Numbered from the stretch's first letter, positions 46,613 through 56,581 are shown. The stretch is 64,000 nt of DNA from Sneathia vaginalis (GCF_000973085.1 NZ_CP011280.1:708642-772641), one strand, 5' to 3'. Numbers and translations: made by a program. Notes: generated by a model from the sequence alone, not told the origin.

Positions 46613-47597
46613 TTTCGTCTTCTCCTATCATTTCATCTTCATCTTCAGATTCGATTTCTTCTTTTTCATCAACATTTTCACTATTCTTTATTTCTTCTAT
46701 TTCATTTTTTTCTTCTACTTCTTCTTTATCAATAATCTTTTCTAGTGAAGATATCTTGAAATATCTATTCATTGCAAAGAATGAAATAAATAGTGATATT
46801 ATTACTGCAACTACGAATAGTATTGCTGCAACAATTACTTCATCAATAATTGAAGTTGTTGCTGAATATCCTGGCAATATTTGCTTAATATTATTAACCA
46901 ACAATTGTCTTATACCTTGATATATTCCAAAACTTAATATTGTTGATACAAATATTGTTGTAATACTTTCAAAGAAAAATTTCTTTTTTAATTTTCTTGG
47001 TTTTACACCATCTTCTAGTAATTCATGTATTTCTTTTTTTCTACTTTTTATTGAAAGACCTACAATGTTGTATATCATAAATAGTCCAACTACTATACAT
47101 ACACTAGAAGCCTTAATTGTCAATGAATCTATACCTTTTGCAAAATTAAGTGATTGTTCCAATGCTTTTGTTCTAAAGTCAATTGCTGATATTTCAGGCA
47201 TATTTAATAGGCTAGATTTTAATTGGTCTAACTTAACTGACTTATTAATATATACAAAGAAAGCATCACTTAATGGATTTTCTTCCTCATTAACTGCAAC
47301 CCCTAATTCCTTTACAGCTGCTTTTAATGCTATTTCTTTAGATTCATATCTTACTGATGAAACACCTGGCAATTCTACTAATTTTTTAGAAAGCTCATTT
47401 TTAGTATTTTCATCTAAATCATTTAAATAAACTATTACTTGATTTGTACTTACTTGTGTAGAGCTATATTCTTGTAGATTTAATAATCCAAAAGATATGA
47501 ACTCAATAACAATAAATACAATTGTAAGTGTTATAATAGCAGATAAAAAAGTACCTTTATCTGTTAATTTTTTTGTATATTTCTTATTATCTTGCAT
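46590..47597 (-). CDS. ftsX: Cell division permease FtsX
   Basis: A 335-aa protein with an N-terminal cytoplasmic segment, four membrane helices, a large periplasmic loop between helices 1 and 2 (residues 45-160) and the conserved end helices. A feature unlike most FtsX is a strongly acidic tail of about 45 residues (Glu/Asp rich, ending ENENNWEV). FtsX with the ATPase FtsE regulates EnvC-type amidase activators. ftsE is not adjacent here. It is preceded by a transketolase subunit gene with a 9-nt gap. Confidence 0.9.
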   Translation of the reverse strand: MQDNKKYTKKLTDKGTFLSAIITLTIVFIVIEFISFGLLNLQEYSSTQVSTNQVIVYLNDLDENTKNELSKKLVELPGVSSVRYESKEIALKAAVKELGVAVNEEENPLSDAFFVYINKSVKLDQLKSSLLNMPEISAIDFRTKALEQSLNFAKGIDSLTIKASSVCIVVGLFMIYNIVGLSIKSRKKEIHELLEDGVKPRKLKKKFFFESITTIFVSTILSFGIYQGIRQLLVNNIKQILPGYSATTSIIDEVIVAAILFVVAVIISLFISFFAMNRYFKISSLEKIIDKEEVEEKNEIEEIKNSENVDEKEEIESEDEDEMIGEDENENNWEV

Positions 47598-47606
47598 TTC
47601 AACTCC

Positions 47607-48533
47607 TTACATATTTTTAAGAACAATTTCTACTATATCCTTTGCTCTTAACTTATACTTATCTAACATTTCGTTACCTTCACCACTTTGTCCAAATACA
47701 TCATTTACACCATGTCTAATTACCTTAGTTGGATGTACTTCAGATAGGTATTCTGCTACTGCACCACCTAGTCCACCTATTATTGAATGTTCTTCAGAAG
47801 TTACGATGAACTTACATTCTTTTGCAGCCTTTAATACAGTTTCATTATCTAATGGCTTTATTGTAGACATATTTATTACTCTAGCATTTATACCTTTTTC
47901 TTTTAATGTCTTTGCTGCTTCTAATGCTTCATAAACTAAAAGCCCTGTTGCTATTAATGCTACATCATTACCTTGTGTTAGTGTTACAGCCTTACCTATT
48001 TCAAACTTATAGTCTTCATCAAATATTATCGGAACTGGTAATCTTCCTAATCTTACATATACTGGACCTTTATACTCAGCAACTGCAAATATCATCTTTT
48101 CAGTTTCTACTGCATCTGCTGGTGATAATACTACCATACCTGGTAATACTCTCATTAGTGCTATATCTTCTATTGATTGGTGTGATCCACCATCTTCACC
48201 TAGTGATACTCCTGCGTGTGTAGGACATATCTTTACGTTTAAGTGTGGATACGCTATACTATTTCTTATTTGATCAAATGCTCTTCCAGCTGCAAATACT
48301 GCAAATGTTGATGCAAATGGTATCTTACCTGTTGTTGCTATTCCTGCAGCAGTTGCCATCATATTTGCTTCTGCAATTCCCATATTCAAATGTCTATTAG
48401 GAAATTCTTTTTGGAAAAAAGTTGTCATAGTTGATTTTGTTAAATCTGCATCTAATACTACCACATCTTTATTAATCTTACCTAATTTTACTAACGCTTC
48501 ACCATACGCTAATCTAGTTGCCTTTTTTTCCAT
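47607..48533 (-). CDS. Transketolase, C-terminal subunit
   Basis: A 308-aa protein with the pyrimidine-binding and C-terminal transketolase domains (DADLTKSTMTTFFQKEFP, the Glu-containing HLNMGIAEANMM, and GEDGGSHQSIEDIALMR). It forms the split-type transketolase with the N-terminal half encoded upstream. It uses thiamine diphosphate to move two-carbon units between sugar phosphates in the pentose pathway. Confidence 0.94.
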   Translation of the reverse strand: MEKKATRLAYGEALVKLGKINKDVVVLDADLTKSTMTTFFQKEFPNRHLNMGIAEANMMATAAGIATTGKIPFASTFAVFAAGRAFDQIRNSIAYPHLNVKICPTHAGVSLGEDGGSHQSIEDIALMRVLPGMVVLSPADAVETEKMIFAVAEYKGPVYVRLGRLPVPIIFDEDYKFEIGKAVTLTQGNDVALIATGLLVYEALEAAKTLKEKGINARVINMSTIKPLDNETVLKAAKECKFIVTSEEHSIIGGLGGAVAEYLSEVHPTKVIRHGVNDVFGQSGEGNEMLDKYKLRAKDIVEIVLKNM

Positions 48534-48544
48534 TTTTCTACCTC

Positions 48545-49354
48545 CTAGTCTAATTCTTTCATTGCTTGTTCATACTCTTGTAAATTTGGAGCTTTTCCAT
48601 GCCATCCATAGTTACCTTCCATAAATGAAACTCCCTTACCTTTAATAGTATTAGCAACTATTGCAGTAGGTTTACCTTTAATACTTCTTGCTTCTTTTAA
48701 AGCTTCTTTTATTTGGTCAAAGTCATGTCCGTTAATTTCTATTACATGCCAACCAAATGCTACAAACTTATCTTTTATTGATATTAAATTCATAACATCT
48801 TTAACATTACCATCTATTTGTAAGCCATTTGAGTCTATTATTGCAACTAAATTATCTAACTTGTAGTGTGCTGCTGCCATAGCTGCTTCATAACATTGTC
48901 CTTCTTGTAATTCTCCATCACCCATTATTGCATACACTCTAAAGGCTGGACCAAATATTTTTGATGATAATGCCATACCATTTGCAGCAGATAATCCTTG
49001 TCCTAGTGAACCTGTAGACATTTCAATTGAAGGTATCTTTTTTAAATCTGGATGTCCTTGTAATGGTGAACCAAATTTTCTTAATTGTGTAATTAAGCTT
49101 TTATCAAGAAAACCTTTTTCCATTAATGTAGAATATAGAGCAGGGGCTGCATGCCCTTTACTTAATACCATTCTATCTCTGTTAGGCATTTTAACCTCAT
49201 TTACATTTATATTCATTTCATCAAAGTATAGAACTGTTAATATATCAGCTATAGATAATGAACCACCTGGGTGGCCAGATTTTGCGTGATATATCATTTC
49301 AACTATATCTCTTCTAATTTTTTTAGCAACTTTTGCTAATTCGCTATTTTCCAT
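48545..49354 (-). CDS. Transketolase, N-terminal subunit
   Basis: A 269-aa protein with the diphosphate-binding domain. The conserved AKSGHPGGSLSIADIL and the thiamine-diphosphate motif MGDGELQEGQCYEAAM are present, ending GYHGKAP-like (NYGWHGKAPN). It is paired with the C-terminal half 11 nt downstream. Split transketolase is common in Fusobacteria and Firmicutes. Confidence 0.94.
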   Translation of the reverse strand: MENSELAKVAKKIRRDIVEMIYHAKSGHPGGSLSIADILTVLYFDEMNINVNEVKMPNRDRMVLSKGHAAPALYSTLMEKGFLDKSLITQLRKFGSPLQGHPDLKKIPSIEMSTGSLGQGLSAANGMALSSKIFGPAFRVYAIMGDGELQEGQCYEAAMAAAHYKLDNLVAIIDSNGLQIDGNVKDVMNLISIKDKFVAFGWHVIEINGHDFDQIKEALKEARSIKGKPTAIVANTIKGKGVSFMEGNYGWHGKAPNLQEYEQAMKELD

Positions 49355-49367
49355 AAAAAACCTCCAC

Positions 49368-50687
49368 TTATATTTCCTTCTTTTTTAATAAATAAAAGAT
49401 TATTGATACTACTAACATAATTATGGCAACAAATAGGCTTATTAACACCCCTTCTTTGGTAGCATTTTTTAGCCCTTGATTATTAATCGCACTTCCATAT
49501 ACAATAGTTGAAACTGAAATAATTGCCTCAACCATAAACGCTAATTTCAAGAAAAAGCCTTGTATACCAAATAGTAATCCTTCAACAGAAATACCTGATT
49601 TTTCACTTATTTGTGTTGAAATTTCACTTAACATTGCTGGTGGGAATATGAAAGCTGCCCCACTTATGCCCGCACCTATTATAGCACAAAAAACATAAAT
49701 TAGTATAATATTTGCATTATTGTAAAATATCATACCCATTGTTCCAACTATTATTGTAATAATATCTATTATCATTATTTTTTTAAAACCATAAATTTTT
49801 GTAACCTTATTTGTAATTGGAAAGAATACTGCTGATGTTAAAAATATTACTGCTGAGACTATAGTTACAAAACTTGCATCTTTATGTAATATTAGACTTA
49901 CATAATATGCTAAGCTACCACGTATAATATTAAAAGCACTGAAGAAGAAAAATAGTCCTAAAAAATATTTTAAAACTTCCACTTTCATAATTTCATTCAT
50001 TGTTTTTCTAAAGCTAGAACCCTTAGATAAATATTCTTTTCTTGCTATTTTGTTTTCACCTAAGAACAATGAACATACATATATCCCAACTAATGATGCT
50101 ACAGAAAATACTATTATCATCATTCTAAATCCCTTGGTCGCATCACCTAAGTTTTTTGTTAATTTAGCTAATATTATTCCTGAAAATACTAGTGGTATTG
50201 CTGTAAATACTAATCTAAATACTGATTGCACTGTTGATAAATTTATTCTTTCATCCTTATTATGTGCAAGATCTGGTATAAGGGAATTGTATGGACCTCC
50301 TACTAATGTGTATGCAACAAAGTATATAGAACCTATTATTGCAAAGTATATGAATCTAGAAAATGCTGTATCCCCTTGTGGATAAAAGAATAATATCATT
50401 GATATTGCTAGTGGTATACCACCTAATATCATGAAAAATGATCTTCTACCTAGTCTTGATCTATTATGATCAGACAAGTAACCAACAACAGGATCTGTTA
50501 TTGCATCAACTAGTCTCATAATTATGAAGCCAAAGACTATATATCTTGCTGGCATTACTGGACTTAATCCAACATTTTTTGGGGGTAAATAAAAATACTT
50601 TAGCCATTGAACAAACAATTGGTCAAGCATAAAATATGAAACTCCTAAGCCATATAGGATATATGTTTTCTTTGTTAATTTATTCAT
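49368..50687 (-). CDS. GPH-family sugar:cation symporter
   Basis: A 439-aa, 12-helix transporter of the glycoside-pentoside-hexuronide type: the first cytoplasmic loop has RLVDAITDPVVGYLSDHNRSRLGRR (shown here only as the conserved D-P-x-x-G-x-x-S-D core), typical of MelB-like symporters. Next to transketolase it may import a pentose, pentoside or similar sugar. It overlaps the hydrolase gene by 4 nt. Confidence 0.85.
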   Translation of the reverse strand: MNKLTKKTYILYGLGVSYFMLDQLFVQWLKYFYLPPKNVGLSPVMPARYIVFGFIIMRLVDAITDPVVGYLSDHNRSRLGRRSFFMILGGIPLAISMILFFYPQGDTAFSRFIYFAIIGSIYFVAYTLVGGPYNSLIPDLAHNKDERINLSTVQSVFRLVFTAIPLVFSGIILAKLTKNLGDATKGFRMMIIVFSVASLVGIYVCSLFLGENKIARKEYLSKGSSFRKTMNEIMKVEVLKYFLGLFFFFSAFNIIRGSLAYYVSLILHKDASFVTIVSAVIFLTSAVFFPITNKVTKIYGFKKIMIIDIITIIVGTMGMIFYNNANIILIYVFCAIIGAGISGAAFIFPPAMLSEISTQISEKSGISVEGLLFGIQGFFLKLAFMVEAIISVSTIVYGSAINNQGLKNATKEGVLISLFVAIIMLVVSIIFYLLKKKEI

Positions 50688-51601
50688 ATTTTCTCACTTT
50701 CTAAAAACTTTTTAATAGTTTGTGTATATTCTTCCTTGTATTCTAAATAAATTCTGACATGTTGTCCTTTTCTAAATGCTTTAAATCTAGTTTCTTTTTT
50801 CTTATCATCCTGCAAGTCATTATACTCTTTTTCTACTATCTTAAACGGTGTAACCCTATCTTTTTGTGATTGTATTATTAACGTAGGTACAAAGCCTAAT
50901 AAACTTGATAATTTTAAATTATCTAAATTGTTTTCTACAATTTTATTTAACGTTAAAAATGCGGGAAGTAAAAATATCTTTGGAATCTTAATATTCTTGA
51001 TTCTTGCATGATAAAGTATAATCTTTTTAATATTTGAAATAGGACTATCCAATATCATCTTCTCTATTTTTATCCCGTCTTCTTTTAATTTATCTCTATA
51101 TAATGATTGTGCAATAGCAACTCCCATTGCACCTTGTGAAAAGCCATATAAGATAAAATTATCTAACCCAAATCTTTGCTTTAACATTTTCATAGTGCTA
51201 TACACGTCTTTAGCAAAAAAATACCCAAATGCAGTTTTCGACTCATCAGACTTACCTGAATTTCTTAAATCGGGTATGAAAATATTGTATTTTTTTTCGC
51301 TATCTATGTCTAAAAATATTTGTAAAAATTTAAGACAAAATATTCTGTTATTATTTCTTCCATGTACTAGTATAATAGTATTATTTTTATCTTCATTTCT
51401 TTTAATTAACCAACCATAAAGTGTCTTATTATCAATAGAAGTATACTTTACCTCTTCATACTCCATGCCAAAAACTATGGGTGAAAATTTACCTGATATC
51501 ATTCTATTTTTACTCTTCATAACATCTTTCAATGACTGATCCAATGTTTTTCTTTTGTAGTTTAATATTTTATTTAATATATACATTTCATTCACTTTCA
51601 T
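50684..51601 (-). CDS. Alpha/beta hydrolase
   Basis: A 305-aa serine hydrolase. The nucleophile elbow is YGFSQGAMG, the acid is in SQKDRVTPF and the His in KGQHVRIY. A hydrophobic cap or N-terminal helix precedes the core (IILVHGRNNNR marks the oxyanion region). The family includes esterases and peptidases; substrate unknown. It overlaps tmcAL by 14 nt and the sugar symporter by 4 nt. Confidence 0.85.
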   Translation of the reverse strand: MKVNEMYILNKILNYKRKTLDQSLKDVMKSKNRMISGKFSPIVFGMEYEEVKYTSIDNKTLYGWLIKRNEDKNNTIILVHGRNNNRIFCLKFLQIFLDIDSEKKYNIFIPDLRNSGKSDESKTAFGYFFAKDVYSTMKMLKQRFGLDNFILYGFSQGAMGVAIAQSLYRDKLKEDGIKIEKMILDSPISNIKKIILYHARIKNIKIPKIFLLPAFLTLNKIVENNLDNLKLSSLLGFVPTLIIQSQKDRVTPFKIVEKEYNDLQDDKKKETRFKAFRKGQHVRIYLEYKEEYTQTIKKFLESEKI

Positions 51602-52652
51602 TATAGACGGTATTAGTAAAATGGTAAGAACCTAACAAATATTCATAAAGTGCATAAAATTTTTCTTCACCTTCTAAATATTTGTAATTTACACAAATAT
51701 TTGGAATGTTTTTTATATATTTTGCACCTTTCTTATTGATCCCAATAACCTTAATTTGTTTTATCTCTTCTTCCTTATCAATATCATCTTTTTTTATATC
51801 CAACACTATATTTAAAATCAACCTTTTTACTCTATTAATAGAAATATTTCTAGAAGACATAAGTTCTAAAAACTTATTATATGTATCTGCCTTTTTTATT
51901 TCTTTTTTCATTTTATTTAATATCTCAGTATTTAAATCATATATATTATAGATAACTCTAGTCTGTAATATATATTTAAATAATGAATATAGCTTATTCT
52001 CATAATTCAAATTGTATTTATATGTATTCTCATATGGTAAATACTTATCAACATTTTCATTATTTCGTATTTTTTTTCTGATATTTGTTGCTGAGCTTAT
52101 ATTCCCACACACTTTTTCTTCGTTATACTGTACATCTTTTCGTTTTATAATATATGGAGTATAACTTAGATTATATTTCTTTATAGCCCTTAAATATTCC
52201 ATTGCTAATATATTATTTGACTTATACAAATAGCTTAAATCACCTAATGCTAACTCACATGACTTGTTATATGAAAATCCACTTTTCAAATGATCTTTTA
52301 ATATGCTATTTTCTAACCTATCCATCATAGTATATATGCTAGATAAATCACCAGTTTCTGCACCAAATACTTGATAGTTTACTTTTAATTTATCTAATAA
52401 TCTACAAGCATAAGTACAAAATACCTCTGCATTTTGTATAGCAAATTTTGTAGGTATAGCAACAACAACATCGTATCCCATATCTAAAGCTATCTTTGCC
52501 TTATCTTTTTGATTTAAAATGCTAAGTTCTCCTCTTTGCACAAAATCTGGTGAAATAACGGCAATTTTAATATCTGCTTTAATATTATCAACTTGATACT
52601 TATGTCCATAATGAAATGGATTAAACTCTGCAACAACTCCACAGACTATCAT
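51588..52652 (-). CDS. tmcAL: tRNA(Met) cytidine acetate ligase
   Basis: A 354-aa nucleotidyltransferase-fold enzyme. It begins VVAEFNPFHYGHKYQVDN, with the H-x-G-H motif as HYGH, and has PDFVQRGELSILNQKDKA and the SATNIRKKI loop of TmcAL (formerly YlbM). It makes N4-acetylcytidine at the wobble base of elongator tRNA-Met using acetate and ATP. It overlaps disA and the hydrolase gene. Confidence 0.9.
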   Translation of the reverse strand: MIVCGVVAEFNPFHYGHKYQVDNIKADIKIAVISPDFVQRGELSILNQKDKAKIALDMGYDVVVAIPTKFAIQNAEVFCTYACRLLDKLKVNYQVFGAETGDLSSIYTMMDRLENSILKDHLKSGFSYNKSCELALGDLSYLYKSNNILAMEYLRAIKKYNLSYTPYIIKRKDVQYNEEKVCGNISSATNIRKKIRNNENVDKYLPYENTYKYNLNYENKLYSLFKYILQTRVIYNIYDLNTEILNKMKKEIKKADTYNKFLELMSSRNISINRVKRLILNIVLDIKKDDIDKEEEIKQIKVIGINKKGAKYIKNIPNICVNYKYLEGEEKFYALYEYLLGSYHFTNTVYNESE

Positions 52653-53704
52653 AAGATTTCAAGTTCTTTCTTGTTCTTGTATTTTTCACAAATTCTTGCT
52701 ACCTTATATGCCTTATTCTTACTTAAGTTTTTAACTTCTTCTAATTCAGTTATTGATGCAGCAAATATTCCGCGTATATTACCGAATTTTTCAATAATAT
52801 TTTCAGTATCCTTCTTTGTTAGATTCATTATATTGCTTAGTAGTCTATATCCTTTAGCTGATAAGGTATCTTCTAGCATCCATTCTTTTGTGTTATACCC
52901 TAATAATTGTACTATATATTCATCATTTGTAAGTTCTGGCTTATCTAATTTAAGGACTTTTTCAAATATCTTTTCTGGTTTATCTTTGCTATTGCTATAA
53001 TCCTTAATTAAATTTAAGAAATTATTCTTATGACCCAACATAATTTCTGTATGTTGTAGTTGTATAGTCTTACTTTCTGTACCTAATTCTAATATATATT
53101 GATTAATCTTGTTTTCCATATTAAATAACAATATGAAAAATCTAATTACACGCACAACATCTTCTAAAGTTACCAAATTTTCATATTCTAAATGGTTCAT
53201 GCTTATTAAATATTTATTAATTATGCTAGAATATTTTTCAAGTGACATAATTGCAAGTGAGGCTTTGATTAATAGGTCTCCTATTGAATCAAGTGAATAT
53301 TTAAATTTATCCTTATATATTGTAACCTTATTACGTCTTTCTGATATTGTTATTACAATATTACCTGTTTGCATTGCCATTCTATGAGCTGTTCTATGTC
53401 TTGTACCACTTTCATCAGTAAATAGTGTATGATCTGGTTGCAATTGTAAATTAGCACCATATATCTTCTTTACATCTCTTGATACTAAAACAGCACCATC
53501 CATTTTAGCTAACTCGTATAATTTTTGTGGTGTGAAATCAGTAAATAATGAGAAGCCACCTTCCATTAAATCATTTATTTCTTTAGGTTCACAAAGTATT
53601 ATTAAAGCCCCTAGTGAAGCCTCTTGTATTCTATCTATAGCATTTCTTAAGGGTTTACCTGGTGCTATAATACCAAATATTTGTTTCAAAACTTCATCTT
53701 CCAT
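52649..53704 (-). CDS. disA: DNA integrity scanning diadenylate cyclase DisA
   Basis: A 351-aa octameric c-di-AMP synthase. The DAC domain has DGAVLVS (D-G-A) and GTRHRTAHRMA (R-H-R), and the helix-hairpin-helix DNA-binding region is at the C-terminus (ENIIEKFGNIRGIFAASITE, shown in part). It senses DNA structure and sets c-di-AMP levels. The adjacency radA-disA is the conserved arrangement; their frames share the stop/start region. Confidence 0.96.
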   Translation of the reverse strand: MEDEVLKQIFGIIAPGKPLRNAIDRIQEASLGALIILCEPKEINDLMEGGFSLFTDFTPQKLYELAKMDGAVLVSRDVKKIYGANLQLQPDHTLFTDESGTRHRTAHRMAMQTGNIVITISERRNKVTIYKDKFKYSLDSIGDLLIKASLAIMSLEKYSSIINKYLISMNHLEYENLVTLEDVVRVIRFFILLFNMENKINQYILELGTESKTIQLQHTEIMLGHKNNFLNLIKDYSNSKDKPEKIFEKVLKLDKPELTNDEYIVQLLGYNTKEWMLEDTLSAKGYRLLSNIMNLTKKDTENIIEKFGNIRGIFAASITELEEVKNLSKNKAYKVARICEKYKNKKELEIL

Positions 53705-55053
53705 TAATTAATCCTTTCCACCAACTCGCTAATATTATCAATAAAACTAAGTTTTATTTTAAATTTCTCTTTTTTTAAATCTTCTTCTTGAACCTTAGGT
53801 AAGTATATACCAGTAAATCCAAGTTTTTCTAATTCTTTAACTCTCTTTTTAATAAATGAAACTGCTCTTAATTCTCCTCTTAGTCCTAATTCACCTAATA
53901 CAGCAATCTTAGCACTTATAGGGATAGACTTAACAGATGATATTAATGATAATATTATCGCTAAATCACTTGCCCTTTCCTTTATTTCTATACCTCCAGG
54001 TATATTAATATATACATCATTTAAGTTAAAGTCCATATTCATATGCTTTGATAATATGGCTAGTAATATTTCTATCCTATTTTTATCTATACCTTGTATA
54101 ATTCTTTTAGGATATCCATATATCGCCTTATTAACTAAACTTTGAACTTCAAACAAGACAACACGGCTTCCTTCTATACTTGCTACTATAGTGCTACCGA
54201 TATTCTTTTCATCTCTATCAGATACGAAAAATAGGGATGGATTCTTTACTTCTTCAACACTTTGTTCTTTTATTTCAAATATTGATATTTCATTTGTTGA
54301 TCCATATCTATTTTTTGTAGTTCTAACAATTCTATATGTATTATTTTCACTACCTTCAAAACTTATAACACAATCAACCATGTGTTCTAGTAGTTTTGGA
54401 CCTGCAAGCTTACCATCTTTTGTTACATGACCCACAATAAATAGTGAAATTTCATTTTCTTTTGCTAATTCAATTAACTTTAATGCACATTCCCTTATTT
54501 GACTAACACTAGATGGTATCGAATTAATATTTTCGCTATATAGAGTTTGTATAGAATCAATTACTACTATCTTAGCCTTTGTTTTCTTTATAGAATCAAT
54601 AATATACTCTAGTCTTGTGTCACTTAAAACACTTAAATTATTAGAATCTACATTTATTCTAACTGCTCTTTGCTTTATTTGTTTTTGTGATTCTTCACCA
54701 GAAATATATAATGCTACATTATCTTTTGAATATTCATTTAATAAACTAAGTAAAAAAGTTGATTTACCTATTCCAGGCTCTCCAGTTATTAAAACTACCT
54801 CAGACTTTGTTAAACCTCCACCCAGAACTCTATCAAACTCACTAAAATTAGTCGTATATCTAAATTCAGTATTTAACTTTATATCCGTTATTCTCTTAAC
54901 TTCTTTTGAGAATTTATCATCTACTACTAAATCCTTCATAGATACTTCTTCTTCTATTGTCCCCCAAGTATTACAATTAGGACAACGCCCTACCCATTTA
55001 ACTGGTTTATACAGGCATGCTGAACAAATATACGTTATTTTAGTTTTTCCCAT
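53704..55053 (-). CDS. radA: DNA repair protein RadA
   Basis: A 449-aa RecA-like helicase. It has an N-terminal zinc finger (CSACLYK and CPNCNTWG), Walker A TGEPGIGKSTFLL, the RadA motif KNRYGS and a C-terminal Lon-like domain. It processes recombination intermediates and in Firmicutes interacts with DisA, which is encoded next. It overlaps coaD by 14 nt. Confidence 0.97.
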   Translation of the reverse strand: MGKTKITYICSACLYKPVKWVGRCPNCNTWGTIEEEVSMKDLVVDDKFSKEVKRITDIKLNTEFRYTTNFSEFDRVLGGGLTKSEVVLITGEPGIGKSTFLLSLLNEYSKDNVALYISGEESQKQIKQRAVRINVDSNNLSVLSDTRLEYIIDSIKKTKAKIVVIDSIQTLYSENINSIPSSVSQIRECALKLIELAKENEISLFIVGHVTKDGKLAGPKLLEHMVDCVISFEGSENNTYRIVRTTKNRYGSTNEISIFEIKEQSVEEVKNPSLFFVSDRDEKNIGSTIVASIEGSRVVLFEVQSLVNKAIYGYPKRIIQGIDKNRIEILLAILSKHMNMDFNLNDVYINIPGGIEIKERASDLAIILSLISSVKSIPISAKIAVLGELGLRGELRAVSFIKKRVKELEKLGFTGIYLPKVQEEDLKKEKFKIKLSFIDNISELVERIN

Positions 55054-55555
55054 TTATTTCATCAACCCTTTTAATTAATTTTTTTTCTACATAATCTGTA
55101 ACAAAGTAATCTAGTTTACCATGATGTATTGCTATTTCTCTTACGACACTAGAACTTAAATAAAGGTATTTTCTTGAAGCATTTAAAAATATTGTTTCAA
55201 ATTTTTTCTTAGTTAAGAGATTGTTTGTAAGATTTAATTGTACTTCATACTCATAATCAGAAACTGCTCTTAAGCCTCTAATTAATACATCAATATTTTC
55301 TTTTTCTATTAAATCTACCAATAATCCATTAAATGAAATTATCCTTATCTTACAGTCCTTTATATCCAATTCAGAAATACTATTTTTCAATAAATCTATT
55401 TTTTCATCTACATTAAACCAAGAATTAGACTTACTTACATTATGTAATACAGCAACTACTAATTCTTCTGTTAGTTTACTTGCTCTTTGTATAATATCTA
55501 GGTGACCCTTTGTAACTGGATCAAAACTACCTGGATATATTGCTTTTTTTATCAT
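55040..55555 (-). CDS. coaD: Pantetheine-phosphate adenylyltransferase
   Basis: A 171-aa enzyme making dephospho-CoA from 4'-phosphopantetheine and ATP. Motifs are YPGSFDPVTKGHLDII, with the T-x-G-H ATP-binding site, and the C-terminal SSSVVREIA. Length is standard. It shares 4 nt with rnc. Confidence 0.96.
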   Translation of the reverse strand: MIKKAIYPGSFDPVTKGHLDIIQRASKLTEELVVAVLHNVSKSNSWFNVDEKIDLLKNSISELDIKDCKIRIISFNGLLVDLIEKENIDVLIRGLRAVSDYEYEVQLNLTNNLLTKKKFETIFLNASRKYLYLSSSVVREIAIHHGKLDYFVTDYVEKKLIKRVDEINGKN

Positions 55556-56262
55556 TTTTTGCCTCTCATGCTACTTAATGCTTGCTTTGCTGCAGCCTTT
55601 TCAGCACTCTTTCTATTCTTTGCAACCCCTTCACCAACGGTCTTACCATTAACTGTTACAATTACTGTAAATACTTTATCATGATCTGGTCCTGTTGCAC
55701 TTATTATCTCATATTCTGGTGTAACTTTGTATATAGACTGTATATATTCTTGTAATTCTGTCTTGTAGTCTAAAATACCTTCTATACTATCTAAATGTTT
55801 TAAAGTCTTAACTAAATATTCTAATGCAACTTTTTTGGTAATATAGTAATCACCTGAATCTAAGAATATTGCACCTATTAATGCTTCAAAAGCATCACCT
55901 AGTATAGACTTTCTTTTTCTACCTCCAGTAGCATTTTCACCATTACTTAAAAAAAGGTATTCTCCTAATTGAATTTCATTTGCTATAGTTGAAAAAGCAT
56001 TTTCACTTATTAGTTGACTTTTAATCTTAGACATATCCCCTTCTTTTAACTGAGGATATTTTGCAACTATGTATTCTGTTGATATTAAGTCTAGAACTGA
56101 ATCTCCTAAAAATTCTAGTCTTTCATTATCATGCATACCATACATATCATGTTCATTAGCATATGATCTATGCGTTAATGCTTGAATCAAAAGTCTTTCA
56201 TCTTTAAAATGGTACTTAATTGTATTCATTAATTTAACTATATCTTTATTCAACTCTTTCAC
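55552..56262 (-). CDS. rnc: Ribonuclease III
   Basis: A 236-aa double-stranded RNA endonuclease. The signature is NERLEFLGDSVLDLI, with the second acidic site in GDAFEALIGAIFLD, followed by a dsRNA-binding domain (residues 160-230). It acts in rRNA and mRNA processing. It follows acpP, as in many low-GC bacteria, with a one-base overlap. Confidence 0.96.
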   Translation of the reverse strand: MKELNKDIVKLMNTIKYHFKDERLLIQALTHRSYANEHDMYGMHDNERLEFLGDSVLDLISTEYIVAKYPQLKEGDMSKIKSQLISENAFSTIANEIQLGEYLFLSNGENATGGRKRKSILGDAFEALIGAIFLDSGDYYITKKVALEYLVKTLKHLDSIEGILDYKTELQEYIQSIYKVTPEYEIISATGPDHDKVFTVIVTVNGKTVGEGVAKNRKSAEKAAAKQALSSMRGKK

Positions 56263-56492
56263 TACCTTTTATTATTTTTTTCTAAAAGATCAATAATATC
56301 TTGTATTGTTTCTACTTTATTTAAATCTTCCTTACTAAATTCTAAATTAAACTTATTTTCCACTGCAGAAACTATTTCGGCAACATCTAAAGAATCTGCA
56401 CCTAAATCATCTATTAATTTACTTTCAAGTTTTATATCTTTTTCATCAATATCTAACTGTTCTAAAAGAATTTCTTTTATTTCTTCAAACAT
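56262..56492 (-). CDS. acpP: Acyl carrier protein
   Basis: A 76-aa carrier for fatty acid synthesis. The phosphopantetheine attachment Ser is in the canonical DDLGADSLDVAEIV. The ATG at 56492 gives the normal ACP N-terminus; a GTG at 56519 in the same frame overlaps the AAGGAG site. That ribosome site is 18 nt or more from the ATG and better placed for a 12-residue out-of-frame peptide (56477-56515), so initiation may be unusual. First gene of the long minus-strand operon. Confidence 0.93.
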   Translation of the reverse strand: MFEEIKEILLEQLDIDEKDIKLESKLIDDLGADSLDVAEIVSAVENKFNLEFSKEDLNKVETIQDIIDLLEKNNKR

Positions 56493-56515
56493 ACTTTTTT
56501 TGTATGATAACTCAT
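56477..56515 (-). other. Short upstream reading frame overlapping acpP start
   Basis: A 12-codon frame (MSYHTKKVCLKK) begins 5 nt after a good AAGGAG ribosome site and ends 13 nt inside acpP in another frame. It could couple translation of acpP by re-initiation. Real expression is not shown. Confidence 0.3.
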
Positions 56516-56552
56516 ACACTCCTTTCTTAATTTCAGACTTTTTTTCTCTTAA

Positions 56553-56581
56553 ATTATATCAATTTATTTGGTTTTTTTCAA
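56553..56581 (-). promoter_or_regulatory. Strong promoter of the acpP operon
   Basis: On the minus strand TTGAAA, a 17-nt spacer and TATAAT, about 60 nt before the acpP ATG. Spacing is optimal and the -10 perfect. Confidence 0.72.
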
